Part shown: one piece after another, positions 8,766-17,609 of the stretch | How the letters are laid out: each line of letters opens with the position of its first letter | Numbering within the stretch: the first letter of the stretch is position 1 | Source: Caldisericum sp. CG2_30_36_11 | GTDB lineage: Bacteria; Caldisericota; Caldisericia; Caldisericales; Caldisericaceae | DNA length: 41,746 bases | Reading direction: 5' to 3' | NCBI GenBank assembly: GCA_001871575.1 | Contig: MNXV01000023.1 | Span: forward strand, 1-41,746 | Translations under genes and position numbers: made by a program | The notes under the pieces: generated by a model | Databases searched by the model: none | What the model was told of the DNA's origin: nothing | The model's input: the letters and a program-made list of their open reading frames with translations, nothing else

Positions 8766-10250
8766 TTATTGCCCTTTTTCAGGATATATAATTATCCTTC
8801 TATTAGGTTTTAGCCCAATAATTTCACTCTTTAAACCAAATTTTGAAACAAAATTCTGTTCTTCTTGAAGTATGTCATCACTTTCTGCTGGCAATTCAAG
8901 ACGTGTTTTTTGTTCTATTACTTTGCGTATAAAACTCTCAAGTTCATCATAATTTAAGGATGACTTAAAAATTTTTTTATCTTTTACCTTTTTAATATAT
9001 TCTTTGAATCCCTTAAGCGACATTTTGTCAATAGTATCGATCTTTATACCTATCCTCTTTGCAAAATCTATAAGGTCACTTTTCCTTTCAAGAACTTTTC
9101 TGTTAGCAAGAATTATGTCAGCATTATTTAAATCTCTAACTATTTCCACTGAAGAATTCACAGAATGGATTGCTCTTTCGAGATAACTCGTATTAATACC
9201 AAGAGGAAATATTTTTATTGGTCTTTCGCTTTCTGCTTGAAAGGTTAAGTTCCCAATAATTTTCTTATCAGAAACACTTCTTGCTTCTGGATTAACAGGA
9301 AACTCCCTTAGCAATGAATCAACTGTATCAGCGACATCATGATAAATTGCATAAATTCCTCTTTCCTTTATCTCAATCAAAACATCAAAAGTCGGGGGAG
9401 ATTTCCTCTCAAGTATTGTTTTCTGAGTGCCTCTTCTAATCGCTTCTTCATCACCTAGAGTTACTGCAGTTATGCCTCCGATAAGGTCTTGAAGGGTTGG
9501 ATTTACAAGCAAATTTTCTATGTTAGTTCCATGAGCAGTAGCAATAAGTCTAACGCCTCTTTCAGCAATAGTTCTGCATGCTTTTGCTTCTTCTATTCTG
9601 CCAATTTCGTCAATAATTATTACTTCTGGAAAATGGTTTTCAACAGCCTCGATCATTACATCTTCCTGAGCCTTACCAAATGGAACTTGCATTCTCCTTG
9701 CATTGCCAATTCCTGGATGAGGAATATCCCCATCCCCTCCTATTTCATTCGAAGTATCCACTACAATAACCCTTTTGCCCATTTCCTCACTCAACACTCT
9801 TGCTGCTTCTCGTAAAAGAGTTGTTTTTCCAACTCCCGGCTTTCCTAAAAGTAGTATACTTTTATCGCCTTTAATTATATCCTTTAAAGGTTCTATGGTA
9901 CCATAGATTGCCCTTCCGACCCTACAGGTTAAACCTATAACTTCATTCTTTCTGTTAAAAATACCTGAAATCCTGTGTAAAGTTTTTTCTATCCCGGCCC
10001 TATTATCCCTATCAAAAACCCCCAATTTATAGATAATGCTTTCAATTTCTTCTTTTGATGCAGGCTCTTCTCTAAGATAGATTGTCTTATTAGGAAAACG
10101 TGCTTCCGGTTTTCTACCAAGATCAAGGACGACCTCTATTAGATTTTCGAATTCATTAATTTCCTTAATTTTCAATTTAAGTTCCAGGGGAAAAATTGAA
10201 AGAAAAGCTTCTTTTTCAAATTCAAGTTGCTCAATGTTATTTTCTTTCAT
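8766..10250 (-). CDS. SpoIIIAA/Ycf45-like AAA ATPase with degenerate R3H end
   Basis: The 494-aa protein has an N-terminal region of about 120 aa and then a SpoIIIAA/Ycf45-type ATPase. Its Walker A is LLGKPGVGKTTLLRE near residue 133, its Walker B is EVIIIDEIGR near residue 210, and TSNEIGGDGDIPHPGIG marks the family. The C-terminus (VEQKTRLELPAE...GLKPNRRIIIYP) matches the tail that carries an R3H nucleic-acid-binding domain in relatives, but the usual R-x-x-Q-H signature reads ILQEEQNF, so the R3H residues seem lost. The biological role of these cytoplasmic ATPases is poorly known. The start overlaps the upstream deoxynucleoside kinase gene by 14 bases, and tmk follows after one base. Confidence 0.85.
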   Translation of the reverse strand: MKENNIEQLEFEKEAFLSIFPLELKLKIKEINEFENLIEVVLDLGRKPEARFPNKTIYLREEPASKEEIESIIYKLGVFDRDNRAGIEKTLHRISGIFNRKNEVIGLTCRVGRAIYGTIEPLKDIIKGDKSILLLGKPGVGKTTLLREAARVLSEEMGKRVIVVDTSNEIGGDGDIPHPGIGNARRMQVPFGKAQEDVMIEAVENHFPEVIIIDEIGRIEEAKACRTIAERGVRLIATAHGTNIENLLVNPTLQDLIGGITAVTLGDEEAIRRGTQKTILERKSPPTFDVLIEIKERGIYAIYHDVADTVDSLLREFPVNPEARSVSDKKIIGNLTFQAESERPIKIFPLGINTSYLERAIHSVNSSVEIVRDLNNADIILANRKVLERKSDLIDFAKRIGIKIDTIDKMSLKGFKEYIKKVKDKKIFKSSLNYDELESFIRKVIEQKTRLELPAESDDILQEEQNFVSKFGLKSEIIGLKPNRRIIIYPEKGQ

Positions 10251-10866
10251 TACTCAGTCTGCCCCTCCAGAAAAAATCCTCAATTTGTTTCCTTACTTCT
10301 TCGATATCTCCAAAAAGGCTGTAAATTTCATATTCGTCTGTATCGAGCGTCAAAACAGGCGCCATGTCAAAGCCTTGAATCCATTCCTCATATTTTTCAT
10401 TCAATTTCTTTATGTAGGATTTTTTAATTCCTTTTTCATACGGCCTTCCTCTTACCTTAATTCGTTCCATAAGAGTATCAACAGATGTTCTCAAATATAC
10501 AACAAAATTTGGAGGGGTTATAATATCTCGAAACTGTTCGTAAATCTTATTGTATATTTTGTACTCATCGTGAGAAAGAACAACTTTTGCAAATACTTCT
10601 GCATCTTCGTATATAGTTCTATCAAGTAAAAGTGTTCTTATGGATTTCTCGGCCCTTATTTGCATTTTTGCTCTTTCCGTTAGAAAAAACACCTGCGAAT
10701 GAAAAGCCCATTTTACGGGGTACTTATAAAATTTTTTCAAAAAAGGGTTTTTAGTTTCAGGCTCTGGCAGTATATCAAAACCCCATTTTTCTGATAGATA
10801 TTTAGAGAGAGTGGATTTCCCGGACCCAATATTACCTGCTATTGCCACAATAAATTTAGGGTTCAC
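10237..10866 (-). CDS. Deoxynucleoside kinase (dAK/dGK family)
   Basis: The 209-aa protein has the P-loop AIAGNIGSGKST (residues 9-20), the EPE substrate motif, a DRTIYEDAEVFA segment typical of the DRS/ERS region, and the lid KVRGRPYEKG. It phosphorylates deoxynucleosides (probably purine or pyrimidine salvage) to monophosphates in the cytoplasm; substrate preference cannot be read from the sequence. The start is a GTG at 10866, three bases after the stop of the DUF885-like gene. It overlaps the next gene by 14 bases. Together with tmk it gives a salvage-to-dTTP theme in this operon. Confidence 0.9.
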   Translation of the reverse strand: MNPKFIVAIAGNIGSGKSTLSKYLSEKWGFDILPEPETKNPFLKKFYKYPVKWAFHSQVFFLTERAKMQIRAEKSIRTLLLDRTIYEDAEVFAKVVLSHDEYKIYNKIYEQFRDIITPPNFVVYLRTSVDTLMERIKVRGRPYEKGIKKSYIKKLNEKYEEWIQGFDMAPVLTLDTDEYEIYSLFGDIEEVRKQIEDFFWRGRLSNERK

Positions 10867-10869
10867 TGG

Positions 10870-12426
10870 CTACAACACCTGCCTTAAAGTTCTAAATGGG
10901 AGCGAAGAATGAGAGAGTAGATTTGTGTGAAAATCCTTATCTCTATATTTCTTAGAAAACTGCCTCTTAAGTTCTAAAATCTCACCAAGACCTACAAAAG
11001 CTAAAATGCTCTTGCCTTTATCAAGTATTAGTTCCTCCATAAATAAATTCTTGTTTAAAATAATTTGATCCTGTAAAATAATTTGCTCAACAGCATTTGC
11101 TTCAATTTCACGACTTAGAAGCTTGCATTGAATAAGCGCCTTTAACAAATAACAATACTCATTGTAAAGGAAAGAAAGTCCAAGCTCATTACCAAAAACC
11201 TTCTTTAAAGGATCTTTCATCTCCTGTAGCACATATAATTCCCATCCTTCTTCGAGCAATTTATTTTCAAAATTCTTAAGATATTGTTTTTCTTTTCCCT
11301 TCTTTGTCTCAACAAGTAAAGATTTGCCAGGATAGACAAATGCAGTAAGATAGTAAACTAAAAGCGGCATTGATACTTTAGTAAATGAGGTAAAAGAAAC
11401 ACAAAGGTTACGGTCAAATACCCCTGGGGTAATAATTTCAAAGGGATAATAATTTTCATAGGGTGCCTGAATACTTTCTTCACTTCTTAACGCTTTTTTG
11501 AAGTTAATTTTTAGACCTGTTTCTCCGAATGATTCTTTTCCAATATCTTTTACAGATTGGAATATAGAGTCGAACTGCTCTTGAGAAATTGATGTCTTTT
11601 CACCTAAAATGCCATTTAATGTTTCCCAAAAAGGAGCAGATATTTTTATCTCACGCGCCTTTTTAATGATAAGATCAGCGACTTTCTCTATATTGGCTTT
11701 AATATTTGCTTCTTTATCCCTCAAAACATTCATTATTTCAGGATATTTACTAATTATGCTTTTATAAAAATTGGGATTTATGTTTGTATCTAAAGAAAGG
11801 TTATTGACAATAGTTTCAATAGCAGCAAGTTCTTCTAAAGCACTACTTTTAGCCTGTTTCACGTCATCTTTCTTTTCAATATCACTTTTGGTCAAAAGGT
11901 ATCCTGTAAACTCATTTATTAATAATTTAAGAGTTTCCAATTGCCCTTTTGCAACTTTTTTTTCAAGATTATTAGAGAATTTCAAGTTTTCTTCCATTGC
12001 TCTTCTTATGTTAGAGAAATCTTTCAATCGTTCTGTAAAGCTTTTTCCACGAACGCTTAGTGAAGAATAAGAGCCAAAAGCCGGATAAATAAGTCCTTCA
12101 AAAATATTCGAAATATAAAGTGATGGACTAGTAAAATACTCAGATTCACCATCTATCATATTAAGTTCTTCAAATATTTTTCTTTCAAGGAGAAAGATTT
12201 CTAAGTTTTTATCTGAGAGTTTCCAATTCCTGAATTTTTGAATTCTTTTTCTTAAATCTCCAAGTTCATTTTTCCAGTCTAAAAGTTCAGATTTTCTCAA
12301 ACTTGATAACTTAAAATCATATCTATGTATGCCGGATTTTGTAGCATCAACAGAAAACCTGTAATAATAATCTTCTAAAAAACCCTCTAAAATGTTTTGA
12401 AATTCACTGTCCATTTTCATTTGCAT
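10870..12426 (-). CDS. DUF885 family protein with lost metal-binding motif
   Basis: The 518-aa protein resembles the DUF885 family, which looks like zinc-dependent peptidases. The N-terminus (GFLEDYYYRFSVDATKSGIH) and the C-terminus (DFHTNLLSHSSLPFRTLRQVL) match family blocks, as does EGWELYVL at residues 393-400. The key HExxPGHH motif, however, is replaced by TAFVYPGKS at residues 361-369. Both His residues of PGHH and the preceding His-Glu are gone, while Tyr-Pro-Gly is kept. It is therefore probably a non-catalytic relative. No signal peptide is visible. The start ATG has GGAAG upstream and overlaps the previous gene by 23 bases. Its role may be binding or scaffolding, which is inference only. 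Confidence 0.75.
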   Translation of the reverse strand: MQMKMDSEFQNILEGFLEDYYYRFSVDATKSGIHRYDFKLSSLRKSELLDWKNELGDLRKRIQKFRNWKLSDKNLEIFLLERKIFEELNMIDGESEYFTSPSLYISNIFEGLIYPAFGSYSSLSVRGKSFTERLKDFSNIRRAMEENLKFSNNLEKKVAKGQLETLKLLINEFTGYLLTKSDIEKKDDVKQAKSSALEELAAIETIVNNLSLDTNINPNFYKSIISKYPEIMNVLRDKEANIKANIEKVADLIIKKAREIKISAPFWETLNGILGEKTSISQEQFDSIFQSVKDIGKESFGETGLKINFKKALRSEESIQAPYENYYPFEIITPGVFDRNLCVSFTSFTKVSMPLLVYYLTAFVYPGKSLLVETKKGKEKQYLKNFENKLLEEGWELYVLQEMKDPLKKVFGNELGLSFLYNEYCYLLKALIQCKLLSREIEANAVEQIILQDQIILNKNLFMEELILDKGKSILAFVGLGEILELKRQFSKKYRDKDFHTNLLSHSSLPFRTLRQVL

Positions 12427-13228
12427 TTATTTCTTCCACATTAATAGTATTGATTTTCAAAGTTGCCCAAAAAGTTTTATTGGGACCAACCTCAGAAAAA
12501 TCGATCTCGCTAACATTTCCATTTTTATCAATATGAATACTTGCAGTATTGGTACCACTCCATAAGATTTCAATTGTGTTTTTATCAAACTTCATTTCCA
12601 GGGGTTCGTCTGCTGGAAATGACCCTGAAATGATATCGTTTAACGGTAAAAAAACTATATTTTCATTTGCAAATTTTTGCCTGTCCTGATCTGAAAGAGG
12701 ACCTTTCAGAGGTTCACCATTTTCACTAACATACATATCATTGCCTGTGCTAATCACAGTAATCGTCTTTGTCTCGTCGCCAGAATTCTTAGTCACAAAA
12801 TAAAAATCTTTTCCGATTTTCCTAGCATCAAATTCAACCACTTCAGTTGCATTATTTTGAATAAGGTTTGTAGAAAAAGTATATTTATACTTATTTAGAT
12901 TGCCGGACCATTGTGTCACTTGATCGACAAGACCTTGATAGTTATTTTCCTCGATTTGCGTTTCTACTGTTTTTTTCAACAACCTAACAGGCAAACTTAC
13001 TATTTTATCCTTATAACCAATCCTGCTGATGTTTAAACGATTATTTAAAATTGTTCCAAGAAAAACAGATTTTCCATTTTCATCGGTATAAAAATACCCT
13101 GTTCTTGCGAAAGAGACTGGTTTACCTGTACTTATATCGATAACAGTAATTTCTGTCATGTTAAACGCTAAAAAAAACACTAAAAATAGAGCCAGTATGA
13201 AAATAATAATACCTATAAGATTTTTCAT
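12404..13228 (-). CDS. Membrane-anchored extracytoplasmic protein, unknown
   Basis: The 274-aa protein has an N-terminal transmembrane or uncleaved signal segment (residues 4-24, LIGIIIFILALFLVFFLAF). A short region follows that resembles carboxypeptidase-regulatory or PEGA-like beta modules (TGKPVSFARTGYFYTDENG). The remaining 180 aa are beta-rich with alternating polar and hydrophobic residues. The pattern 'WSGNLNKYKYTFSTNL' followed by strands is reminiscent of the LolA/LppX-like lipoprotein-binding fold, but I cannot confirm this. It overlaps the upstream SurA_N-like gene by 4 bp (ATGA) and the DUF885 gene by 23 bp, so it belongs to the same operon. The position beside two foldases suggests an envelope role. 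Confidence 0.6.
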   Translation of the reverse strand: MKNLIGIIIFILALFLVFFLAFNMTEITVIDISTGKPVSFARTGYFYTDENGKSVFLGTILNNRLNISRIGYKDKIVSLPVRLLKKTVETQIEENNYQGLVDQVTQWSGNLNKYKYTFSTNLIQNNATEVVEFDARKIGKDFYFVTKNSGDETKTITVISTGNDMYVSENGEPLKGPLSDQDRQKFANENIVFLPLNDIISGSFPADEPLEMKFDKNTIEILWSGTNTASIHIDKNGNVSEIDFSEVGPNKTFWATLKINTINVEEINANENGQ

Positions 13229-14034
13229 GTGTTATCCACCAGATATTGATCCGGGACAGGCAAGTCAAGGAAAGCCTGATAATACCACCTCATAAACCTT
13301 TTATAAACATTGTCCATAGATATGTATTTAGCATTATCTGCTATCAACTTTTTTGAGTAGGCATCCAGATAATCACTCTTTTCCATATAAAGTGCGTCTT
13401 GTTTTATTGTTTCGTATTTTTCTTTATAGATTTGTTCGTTATTTTTTCCATTAGCGCCGTAGCCAGAGCCCCAATCGTTAAAATATTCCCTCACATCGCT
13501 TTCAGAAACATTTATATTCTCTGTGAGTTTATCTTTTTCCCTGGATGCAATAATTTCATTTTTCAAAATACCTCTTAGTCCCTGTTCGGTAAGACCCTTT
13601 GCTTTAAGATCATCCTTGAAATCTTTTTCTGGATCGGTACTACCCTTCGTTATATCATTCTTATAGTTTTCAAAAGCAGTTTCTATTTCATTATCAGAAG
13701 CCGAAAAACCATCTTTGACACCCATTAGATAATATAATCTTTCTGATAATACCCTGTCTTCTGCATAATCCATTATCATCCTACGCGCATTTTCAACCTT
13801 AGGATCAGAAGAAAGCGGATCATATCCCAAAAAATTTACTTTTTCAGCCTGCTTTACGGCTTCATAATAAAGCTGGCTATAGTAAATTTTCGTGCCCCTA
13901 ACAATTGCATAAACATTTTTATAACTCCAAATATAGAAAAACAACCCAGAAAAAACGATTACAAAAATTAAAACAATAATAATTGCTAAGGTTAATCTTT
14001 TACTTTTCTTTTTCTTAGCCTTTTCTTCCTTCAT
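13225..14034 (-). CDS. SurA_N-like membrane-anchored protein without PPIase domain
   Basis: The 269-aa protein starts with a very basic stretch (KEEKAKKKKSKR), then a transmembrane helix (residues 14-35) and a helical region with the pattern of SurA/PrsA N-terminal chaperone domains (VRGTKIYYSQLYYEAVKQ near residue 43, ARRMIMDYAEDRVLSERLYYLMG near residue 84). No parvulin domain is present, so it is shorter than PrsA/SurA. It lies five bases downstream of the double-parvulin gene and resembles it in architecture, so it is probably a divergent partner or a paralogue that lost its catalytic part. It would act on the outer face of the membrane as a chaperone; this is inference. Confidence 0.6.
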   Translation of the reverse strand: MKEEKAKKKKSKRLTLAIIIVLIFVIVFSGLFFYIWSYKNVYAIVRGTKIYYSQLYYEAVKQAEKVNFLGYDPLSSDPKVENARRMIMDYAEDRVLSERLYYLMGVKDGFSASDNEIETAFENYKNDITKGSTDPEKDFKDDLKAKGLTEQGLRGILKNEIIASREKDKLTENINVSESDVREYFNDWGSGYGANGKNNEQIYKEKYETIKQDALYMEKSDYLDAYSKKLIADNAKYISMDNVYKRFMRWYYQAFLDLPVPDQYLVDNT

Positions 14035-14039
14035 CTCTT

Positions 14040-15701
14040 TTAACTGCCCCCAGAAACAGGAGGAAGTGGCTCATTGTTTCCACCCTGATCTGGAGTAGAC
14101 GGAGTTTCTGTCCCGTCAGATGGAATAGGCAAAGAAGTTGGCGTTTTACCAGTCACTTTATTCCACCATGTAACAAAACTATTAATCTGTTTTCCAAAAC
14201 GATTGTTTATGAATGCTGTAAGTGACCTCCATGGATTAGTTGTTCTCACTCCATACTGCTTCTTCAAAGTTTCGGTAAAGCTTGCCTTAATCTCTTGCTG
14301 CTTCGTATTCGTTAAGTCATCTTTTGCCTTGTTATAAGTATCTTTGTTTTCAAGTGAAGCTTTAACTGCTGCTTTCTTTTCTATTAATTGTATTACAGCG
14401 TATCCATCGCTCGTTTTAATCGGCCCTGCAATTCCTCCTACGCTTAGATTCTGTGCAGCAGCAAACAGTTCAGGTTTATCAGCTTGTAAAAAAAGACCAG
14501 TTTCTCCATCTTTAGCTTTAGTTGTTTCATCCTCTGAAAACCTTTTAACTGCATCAACGAAGCTCATACCACTTTTTGTTTGAATAGCAATGCTATTTGC
14601 ACTCATCTTTGCATTATCTTCACTCTCTTGATCCCCTGCTGTATATTTAAATAAAACAAGTCTAACATTCACCTTTGCTGGTTCGTCATATTTTTCATTT
14701 GTATATTTCTCCCCAAGAATATGAATGATATGATACCCAAAATCTGTTTCTACAGGCCCTAAAATATCTCCAACTTTTACTTTCGAATCAAAACAAGTAT
14801 CTTCAAAAGGTTTCACCATCTGCCCCTTTTCAAAATAACCGAGGGCTTCATATTTTGCGACTTCTTTTCCGGTTGTAGCCTGTTCTTTATTCAAATCTTC
14901 TGCTTTTTTCTTCGTAAAGTCAGCAAAATTAAAACTTTCTTTTTGCTTGCCCTGTTCGTCAAGGATACTTTTATAAATATCCTCTGCAAGCTTTTTTGCA
15001 TCGCTTTTTTCCTTGCTCGTAGCATTTGCAGAGACTTCGATAAGCAAATGCTCTGCATCGACTTCCCATATTGAGTCCCAGTAGTTTTTGACATCGTCAT
15101 CTGTAATCTTAATTATTTTGTACTGCTCGTCGAGGGCTGCCTGCTGATAGAGCGGCCTTTCTACATAAGGTTGAAGGACTTCCTTCAGATAGTCTTTATA
15201 GGCGTCCATTGAGCCAAACCTTGCATTTACAAGGTCGTTAAATGGCTGTTCTCCGTTATCTTGAATTCCTTTATCAATAATACTTTTTATCTGCTCATCC
15301 ATATTTTTATTGTATTGATCCTGATCAATTTTAAGATTATGCTCCTTAGCATACTGAACGAGCAAAGACTCTGAAACAAGACTATCAAGAATACTATCTT
15401 CAACATTCTTTTTTGTGGAAGCATACTGGGGATCATTAAGATCCATGCCGAATTGCTGATAAAGCTGGGTATAGTAATCAAGCTGCGATTGAATATCTGT
15501 TTTCTTAATTGTCTCTTTTCCAACCTTTGCAGCAACGTCTCTTTCTACATAGTTCCAGGTACCAAGGCCAGTTAAAGTAAGAGCAAAAATCAAAATTACA
15601 AGAATCAAAATTTTAACCCATTTTGCTATCCCATGCTCTTTATTAACAGGTGCAATTAGACCTTCTTTTCGTAACTTCCTTATTTTACTCTCTTTTCCCA
15701 T
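14040..15701 (-). CDS. Membrane-anchored peptidyl-prolyl isomerase with two parvulin domains
   Basis: The 553-aa protein has an N-terminal basic stretch, a transmembrane helix (about residues 26-48), a SurA_N-like helical region (about 50-205) and two PpiC/parvulin domains. The first runs about 212-335 (AEHLLIEV ... GDILGPVETDFGYHIIHILG). The second runs about 342-450 (VNVRLVLFKY ... GGIAGPIKTSDGYAVIQLIE). It closes with a Pro/Ser/Thr-rich tail. Such PrsA/SurA proteins assist folding of exported proteins outside the cytoplasmic membrane. It is the first gene of the operon running down to PEGA; AGAGGTG is a usable SD. The unusual points are the double isomerase domain together with a low-complexity C-terminus. 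Confidence 0.88.
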   Translation of the reverse strand: MGKESKIRKLRKEGLIAPVNKEHGIAKWVKILILVILIFALTLTGLGTWNYVERDVAAKVGKETIKKTDIQSQLDYYTQLYQQFGMDLNDPQYASTKKNVEDSILDSLVSESLLVQYAKEHNLKIDQDQYNKNMDEQIKSIIDKGIQDNGEQPFNDLVNARFGSMDAYKDYLKEVLQPYVERPLYQQAALDEQYKIIKITDDDVKNYWDSIWEVDAEHLLIEVSANATSKEKSDAKKLAEDIYKSILDEQGKQKESFNFADFTKKKAEDLNKEQATTGKEVAKYEALGYFEKGQMVKPFEDTCFDSKVKVGDILGPVETDFGYHIIHILGEKYTNEKYDEPAKVNVRLVLFKYTAGDQESEDNAKMSANSIAIQTKSGMSFVDAVKRFSEDETTKAKDGETGLFLQADKPELFAAAQNLSVGGIAGPIKTSDGYAVIQLIEKKAAVKASLENKDTYNKAKDDLTNTKQQEIKASFTETLKKQYGVRTTNPWRSLTAFINNRFGKQINSFVTWWNKVTGKTPTSLPIPSDGTETPSTPDQGGNNEPLPPVSGGS

Positions 15702-15732
15702 TATTCACCTCTTTATATTTTACAAAAATCTT

Positions 15733-16533
15733 CTATCTTTTAAAATTCCACTCTCTTGTGTTATATTTATTTGTATAAAGCTCATCGGCAATTATCTTTT
15801 CAAAGGGAAATAGCTTTGAATCTACAAGTTTTTCCTCAAGAATTTCCGACATGCCTTCCTTCAGGGAAGTTTTAACATCATGAAAAGAAATCACCTTTTC
15901 CATCTCGTCTGATAAAGACGAAATCTTAAATTTTGCCTGCTCGATGATCTTGGCTTTAAGTCTATCTTTTATCTTAAAGCAGTAGAAAATATCTTCAATA
16001 CTCACATGCAAAAGAATAGAACCGTGTTGCAATAAGCCATACTTATTCCTCATTTGCGCAGAACCTACAACCTTCCTACCGTTTATAAGTATGTCAGAAA
16101 ACGTAGGAGATGCAAAACAAGAAGGAGAAGAAATCTCACTGTCTTCGCGCTCTGAAAAATATGCATTCCCACCAAGTACACCAATCGCTCTTATTATACC
16201 AGTTGAAAGATAGTGAAATGAATCAAGTAAATTCATCTCAAGTATTTTATGAGGATAAGAAATTGTCACGCTGTATGTAAGCTCTTTATCATGGAGGACA
16301 GCCCTTCCACCTGTAGGTCTTCTTACATAACCAAAACCTTTATCCCTGCAATGCTCAATGTCTACCTCTTTTTCGGCACTTTGAAAATAGCCAATTGAAA
16401 GAGTAGGGGGGACAAACCTATAAACTCTTATAGCAGGAGGCAATCTCTTTTCACTCTGTGCAATGAGCAAGGCTTCATCGATTGCCATATTCATTGCACC
16501 ATTATTTTCACCAGTATCAATAAATCTAAACAT
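15733..16533 (-). CDS. lipM: Octanoyltransferase / lipoate-protein ligase family (LipM-like)
   Basis: The 266-aa protein belongs to the BPL/LplA/LipB fold. It shows RRPTGGRAVLHD near residue 93, ILINGRKVVGSAQMR with the conserved Lys near residue 156, and QHGSILL just after. A Cys in SPSCFASP near residue 139 sits where LipM has its catalytic Cys, favouring octanoyl-ACP:protein transferase over an ATP-dependent lipoate ligase; LipL or LplA remain possible. It would load octanoate onto GcvH or 2-oxoacid dehydrogenase E2 proteins in the cytoplasm. The start ATG lacks an SD and lies only a few bases from the predicted transcription start. Confidence 0.8.
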   Translation of the reverse strand: MFRFIDTGENNGAMNMAIDEALLIAQSEKRLPPAIRVYRFVPPTLSIGYFQSAEKEVDIEHCRDKGFGYVRRPTGGRAVLHDKELTYSVTISYPHKILEMNLLDSFHYLSTGIIRAIGVLGGNAYFSEREDSEISSPSCFASPTFSDILINGRKVVGSAQMRNKYGLLQHGSILLHVSIEDIFYCFKIKDRLKAKIIEQAKFKISSLSDEMEKVISFHDVKTSLKEGMSEILEEKLVDSKLFPFEKIIADELYTNKYNTREWNFKR

Positions 16534-16543
16534 ACAAGATACT

Positions 16544-16571
16544 ATTTTATTATTTTATCGAAAAAAGTCAA
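16544..16571 (-). promoter_or_regulatory. Promoter of the lipM-like gene
   Basis: On the minus strand TTGACT (16566-16571) and TAAAAT (16544-16549) are separated by 16 bases. The predicted start at about 16537 lies only four bases before the ATG at 16533, so the mRNA would be almost leaderless. No SD is present, which agrees with this. Confidence 0.6.
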
Positions 16572-16722
16572 ACAAAAGATAGATTATTTATAAGTTGCTC
16601 TAATATATTTAACAAAAAATTAAAAAATTGTTAAGGCCTCTATAAATTTTTCTCCCACGGATCTCCTTGATACTAAGATTTCTTTTATCAAAGACATTTT
16701 GAATAGACCAAGCATTTTACAG

Positions 16723-17583
16723 TTAATTCTTTTCCCCTACATATACAAGCATCTTTGTAAAGAATTCTCGAAAAGGTGTTTTTAATAAAAATCCAACAGG
16801 CTTTTTAAGAGGAATAAGCTTGTAAAGAATTGCCTTAAACCGGCCTTGATTGCGTATAATCTCCTCAAAACGAGTAATCGTCATTTTATTGATATATGTG
16901 ATTTGTTCTCTATTATCCACTATACCAAAACGAAGATTAATTCTTTTTTCAGCTGATTTCGTTTCTAAAGTAAGTTTCTTATAAGCATTGATTAAAACGG
17001 GCTCAGGAAAAAGAAGATGAACATACGGAATCCCAATAAGATCAGTGAGATGGGCCCCATATGGATGAAAATAAGGTGGAGAATTAATAAATACTTTACC
17101 ATATGGTTTTAATACTCTATTTACCTCTTTTAAGACGACTTCAGGCTTTGAAACATGTTCAAAAACATCGTTCATTACACACATATCAAAAGAAGCATTC
17201 TGAAAAGGCATTTTTTCTGCATTAGCAACTATAAAATCTATGTCTTTTGCATTTTTGGAAGACGCAAAATCTCTTGCTTGAATAATGAACCTTTCTTCCG
17301 TATCTATCCCTATCAATCTTTTTGCTCCATTGAGCGCATAAAATGTGGTTTTCCCGCCACTACCAGCTCCGATATCAAGAATGGTTTTGCCCTGTATCTC
17401 TTTAAGCAAATCTATTTCAGGAAGGTAATAGTTATTTAACCTTTTTGACTGCTCAAATTCCCATTCTGCAAATGTTTTCTTCCCTTCATCTTCGAGATTA
17501 AATGGATGAATTGGTCTTTTAAAACATTTATTCAGCGCAATGAGAACTTCTACGCCTATGCTACTTTTGTATTCCATATTCAT
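16723..17583 (-). CDS. Class I SAM-dependent methyltransferase
   Basis: The 286-aa protein has a Rossmann methyltransferase core. Motif I is ILDIGAGSGGKTTFYALNGA near residue 72, IGIDTEERFI forms the acidic loop, FIVANAEKMPF is motif II near residue 120, and DVFEHVSKPEVVLKEVNRVLKP near residue 140 is typical of the Methyltransf_11 family. The substrate is unknown. The adjacent polysaccharide cassette on the other strand hints at a sugar or lipid substrate, but this is a weak argument. The track start is at 17583. The likely promoter overlaps it (-10 TAAAAT at 17582-17587), so translation may really begin at the ATG at 17577, which would make it leaderless and 284 aa long. Confidence 0.82.
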   Translation of the reverse strand: MNMEYKSSIGVEVLIALNKCFKRPIHPFNLEDEGKKTFAEWEFEQSKRLNNYYLPEIDLLKEIQGKTILDIGAGSGGKTTFYALNGAKRLIGIDTEERFIIQARDFASSKNAKDIDFIVANAEKMPFQNASFDMCVMNDVFEHVSKPEVVLKEVNRVLKPYGKVFINSPPYFHPYGAHLTDLIGIPYVHLLFPEPVLINAYKKLTLETKSAEKRINLRFGIVDNREQITYINKMTITRFEEIIRNQGRFKAILYKLIPLKKPVGFLLKTPFREFFTKMLVYVGEKN

Positions 17584-17609
17584 TTTATATCCATTCTTTT
17601 ATTAACCAA
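17582..17609 (-). promoter_or_regulatory. Possible promoter of the methyltransferase gene
   Basis: On the minus strand TTGGTT (17604-17609) and TAAAAT (17582-17587) are 16 bases apart. The -10 overlaps the first ATG of the ORF, so the predicted transcription start (about 17575-17577) would coincide with the second ATG and give a leaderless mRNA. The -35 box is only moderate. Confidence 0.35.

Noticed and set aside
12404-13228. Assignment as LolA or LppX
   Set aside because: The strand pattern is suggestive but no family residue pattern could be confirmed by eye.
15733-16533. Naming the gene lplA
   Set aside because: The Cys in SPSCFASP and the QHGS block fit LipM better, although LplA-type activity cannot be excluded.
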